Under the pieces are notes generated by a model. It had not been told where the DNA came from and did not search any database. It worked only from the letters and a program-made list of their open reading frames with translations. Below are positions 61,721 to 64,000 of a DNA stretch of 64,000 nt, in pieces. Position 1 is the stretch's first letter; every line of letters starts with the position of its first letter. Made by a program: the position numbers and the translations under genes. This DNA is from Pseudisothecium myosuroides (taxonomy: Eukaryota > Streptophyta > Bryopsida > Hypnales > Lembophyllaceae), in contig OX637294.1 of the NCBI GenBank assembly GCA_951799445.1, positions 19,803,452 to 19,867,451 of the forward strand, in the 5' to 3' direction.

Positions 61721-62002
61721 AAGGTAACCGCACCTAATTTTGACCGCTTTCTAAAACTAAATACTACAAATTCTTGCCTAAAATGTACTTCTACTATTCA
61801 TAAGAGTCTATGGTTGGTCTTAGAAACACCTATTTTCAGTACTTTGAAAATTTGTAGTTTAGTCATACGATGTCCCAAAAAATGCATTCTAAGAGAATCT
61901 AAAATCTTCTTTTGACTACCAACAAGATCGTAAAAAAAAATTCAATATAACAATGGGAACCATGTTGAAATGCTTATTTGTGTGATTTTAGGTGTAAGGT
62001 AA
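61721..62002 (-). repeat. Repeat family C, most complete copy
   Basis: The left end AAGGTAACCGCACCTAATTT and the right end, reverse-complemented, GGTTACCTTACACCTAAAAT are imperfect inverted repeats. The interior contains ACGATGTCCCAAAAAATGCATTC, the inverse of the block at 7425-7440, 11720-11740 and 19045-19060. The element is about 280 bp and non-coding. Confidence 0.55.
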
Positions 62003-63016
62003 CCACACCAAAAATGGAGTGCTTCTCAAAATCAAACCCTATTTTTGAAGGAAAAATCTCTATTAATAGAATTGTGGAGGTGACAACCTTACAAGTGGTC
62101 CATTTTGGATACACTTTCCATCGGTTTAACTTCTTCTCTTTCACATTTCTTCATGTGCATCAAATTGATTTTGGCATCACCTAGATGCCACTTTTAGTTT
62201 TAGAGACACCTCAAAATTTGTAACTAATTCATAATGTGTCCAAAAATTATAGAACCACTTGCATTTTGATTCATAGTCCTTCACCTATGTACAAAATTTG
62301 TTGCATTTTCTAGAGCATTTTGTCATGCCACAGAGCTTAAGTGTGCAATTTTAGGTGTAGTATCTTATTGACAGACTCCTTCATTTTGACCCACCAATAT
62401 CATCCATTTACTACTGCTCGGCTATTTCCTCCACTTTCTCATCCAGTTTGGGTGTGAAGGACCTTCAGTTCATTCAGTTGGTTGGTTACTTACTCTACAG
62501 TACTGTACTTAACTTCAGTTGGACAGTCACTCCAGCTAGGATATTTTTGTCCATCCATCCATCCATCCATCCATCCTCGGCTTTCAGTTGGTGTGGGCCC
62601 CGCCTGCTGCGGTATAGTAGTGTATGTGGCAGTGCATGTCTGCGATGTGGAAGCCTCTGTTTCACTCCAAGTCTCCCACTCGTTGGCTCAGATTTTTCCT
62701 CAGATGGGTCTGGCCCCCACGCGCACTGAAGCCCCCACTCTGGAACTTCAATACAAAAGTTTTAAACTTATTTTTATTGGCTGTGTCCTTTGGACAGATG
62801 GACTTAATGGCATTGGAAATCCGAGTTTCCAAATCCTATCTAAGGTACACTGAATAGGGGTATCAAGGGGACCCATACTAATTAATTGACATTTCACACT
62901 ATATAAATATCTACCTTTTCTGTACATCAATAGTTATTGAAGTGTCCGGGGGTTGTACATCAAGTTTCAAACATCTACAGTTTTCCAAGAGAAGTCCCTT
63001 TAATTTTTTGGTCCCC
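62003..63016. other. Unassigned, including a less AT-rich island with (CATC)n
   Basis: 62430-62760 differs from its AT-rich surroundings. It contains a CATC microsatellite (62551-62576), CAGTTGG repeats and open frames in two + frames (62448-62729, 62482-62853) without domains. It could be a first exon or promoter, but nothing supports a specific call. Confidence 0.35.
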
Positions 63017-63940
63017 TTAACCCCTAAAATAACAAAGTCCCCTTGGGGGACACTTCAGATTTTGGACAGGCCCATGTGGCCTCAAATTTTGACCTGATTT
63101 TTTGAAACTTTTTTTGAAGATAGAATTTACAGTAGCTTTCTAAAAATATAATTTTTTTTCAATCGGTGCCCGGGAGCAAAAGTTATGGCATCCTAAAGCA
63201 AAAAAGCAGTTCGCCGGGCAAAAAAAAAAACACAGAAAAATGATTTTTTTTAAATTTTTTTTTTTTCTCAAAGATCATGAATTTTTGTACATTTGAAGCT
63301 TTGATTCATTCTATTTGGACTCAGAATGAGAAAGTTACGGACAATCTTGTTTTTCGGGCAATTTAAGCATCTTAAAAAAACAAACCCTTATAGAATGCTA
63401 TTTTGAATGCAATTTTCAATTCTTTTCAATTCTTTTTATTTTAAAAGGTCAAGTTTGTTTGCAAGAACAATCCCATCGTTGGAGTTATGTTTTTTTAATT
63501 CCACCTAAGAACTATTAACAATTTAGTGTTTCATTCAATTTTGGACCTACTTCTACTTAACAATTTTTTTATATGTGAAAATCAAGGTTTGACATTCTGA
63601 AATTTTTTTCCGAGACTCTCAACTCAAATGTTCAACATATAAAATTACAACTTTTTGTTGTGTAGTGCAAAAAAATCCACAAATGGCCGTCAAAGTCATT
63701 TGAAATTGCAGGAAACAGTTCAAAAAAACTTTTTTTCCCAACTTTGAATGCTAATATCTTCCAATCAGAACGGTCAAATGTCTTGAAATTTTTACCACAT
63801 AATCTGAGACAAGTGAAGTACAAGATCCTACGGTTAGATTCTAAAAAAAAGTTTTTTTTGGTTTAGGGAGTGATTGCACCAGAAATGGCAGTTTTCAGTG
63901 CTTTTGGAGCCAGAAAATGCCTTGGTATTTTAGGGGTTAA
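63017..63940 (-). mobile_element. Family A TTAA element
   Basis: This 924-bp element starts TTAACCCCTAAAATAACAAAG and ends CTTGGTATTTTAGGGGTTAA. The interior is collinear with 43539-44485 (CAATCGGTGCCCGGGAGC, AGATCCTACGGTTAGATTC). The flanks beyond TTAA do not match. It is non-coding. Confidence 0.72.
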
Positions 63941-64000
63941 TACCCCTATTCAATGTAGTTTGCTCTACAAGTGACCCTGTTATAAATGCAACCCCTATCT

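Noticed and set aside
1..64000. CRISPR arrays, tRNA or rRNA genes, LTR retrotransposons
   Set aside because: No regularly spaced identical repeats, no cloverleaf-compatible A/B boxes, and no reverse transcriptase, integrase or gag-like translation or paired LTRs were seen.

Overview
This looks like nuclear DNA of a land plant, probably a non-seed plant, although the lineage cannot be fixed from the sequence alone. The main evidence is a three-exon gene for a secreted EPF/EPFL-type cysteine-rich peptide, a family known only from land plants. A plant-type two-exon F-box/kelch-like gene and GT-AG introns with T-rich acceptors agree with this. Most of the window is AT-rich, gene-poor DNA filled with short non-autonomous transposons. 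There are no tRNA, rRNA, CRISPR or bacterial-type operon features.

Layout: 1-19.1 kb is AT-rich repeat DNA. It holds several terminal-inverted-repeat (TIR) families, a CACTA-type MITE (3.0 kb), a long inverted repeat (12.1-12.8 kb), a pogo/Emigrant-like MITE (15.0 kb) and a degenerate PIF/Harbinger transposon with remnants of both of its genes (15.4-16.8 kb). From 19.1 to 23.5 kb lies a less AT-rich island with the EPFL gene on + (CDS 21490-23286). From 23.3 to 27.8 kb and 30.4 to 36.0 kb the DNA is low-copy and gene-like in composition but has no decisive reading frame; splice-bounded candidate exons on the minus strand are noted but unresolved. From 36 to 43.5 kb there are more MITEs (fold-back, hAT with 8-bp target duplication, Stowaway-like) and one small single-pass membrane-protein ORF on - (40211-40471). 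From 43.5 to 50.4 kb lies a dense array of about 0.7-0.95 kb elements bounded by TTAA. The F-box gene (- strand, 51908-54154) follows; its intron carries a degenerate minisatellite. From 55.7 to 64 kb the DNA is again repeat-rich.

The most interesting signal is the TTAA element group. About ten copies of family A (termini TTAACCCCTAAAGGACC) and two copies of family B (about 725 bp) are bounded by TTAA at both ends. Two nested insertions allow the pre-insertion site to be reconstructed inside this window, and both are consistent with one TTAA duplicated to two. TTAA duplication with termini starting CCC/CCY is the hallmark of the piggyBac superfamily, which to my knowledge is seldom reported in land plants. 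No transposase for these elements is present here, so they are non-autonomous.

The two recognisable genes are unrelated in function: one encodes a signalling peptide precursor and the other a probable substrate adaptor of an SCF ubiquitin ligase. Nothing suggests that they are co-regulated.
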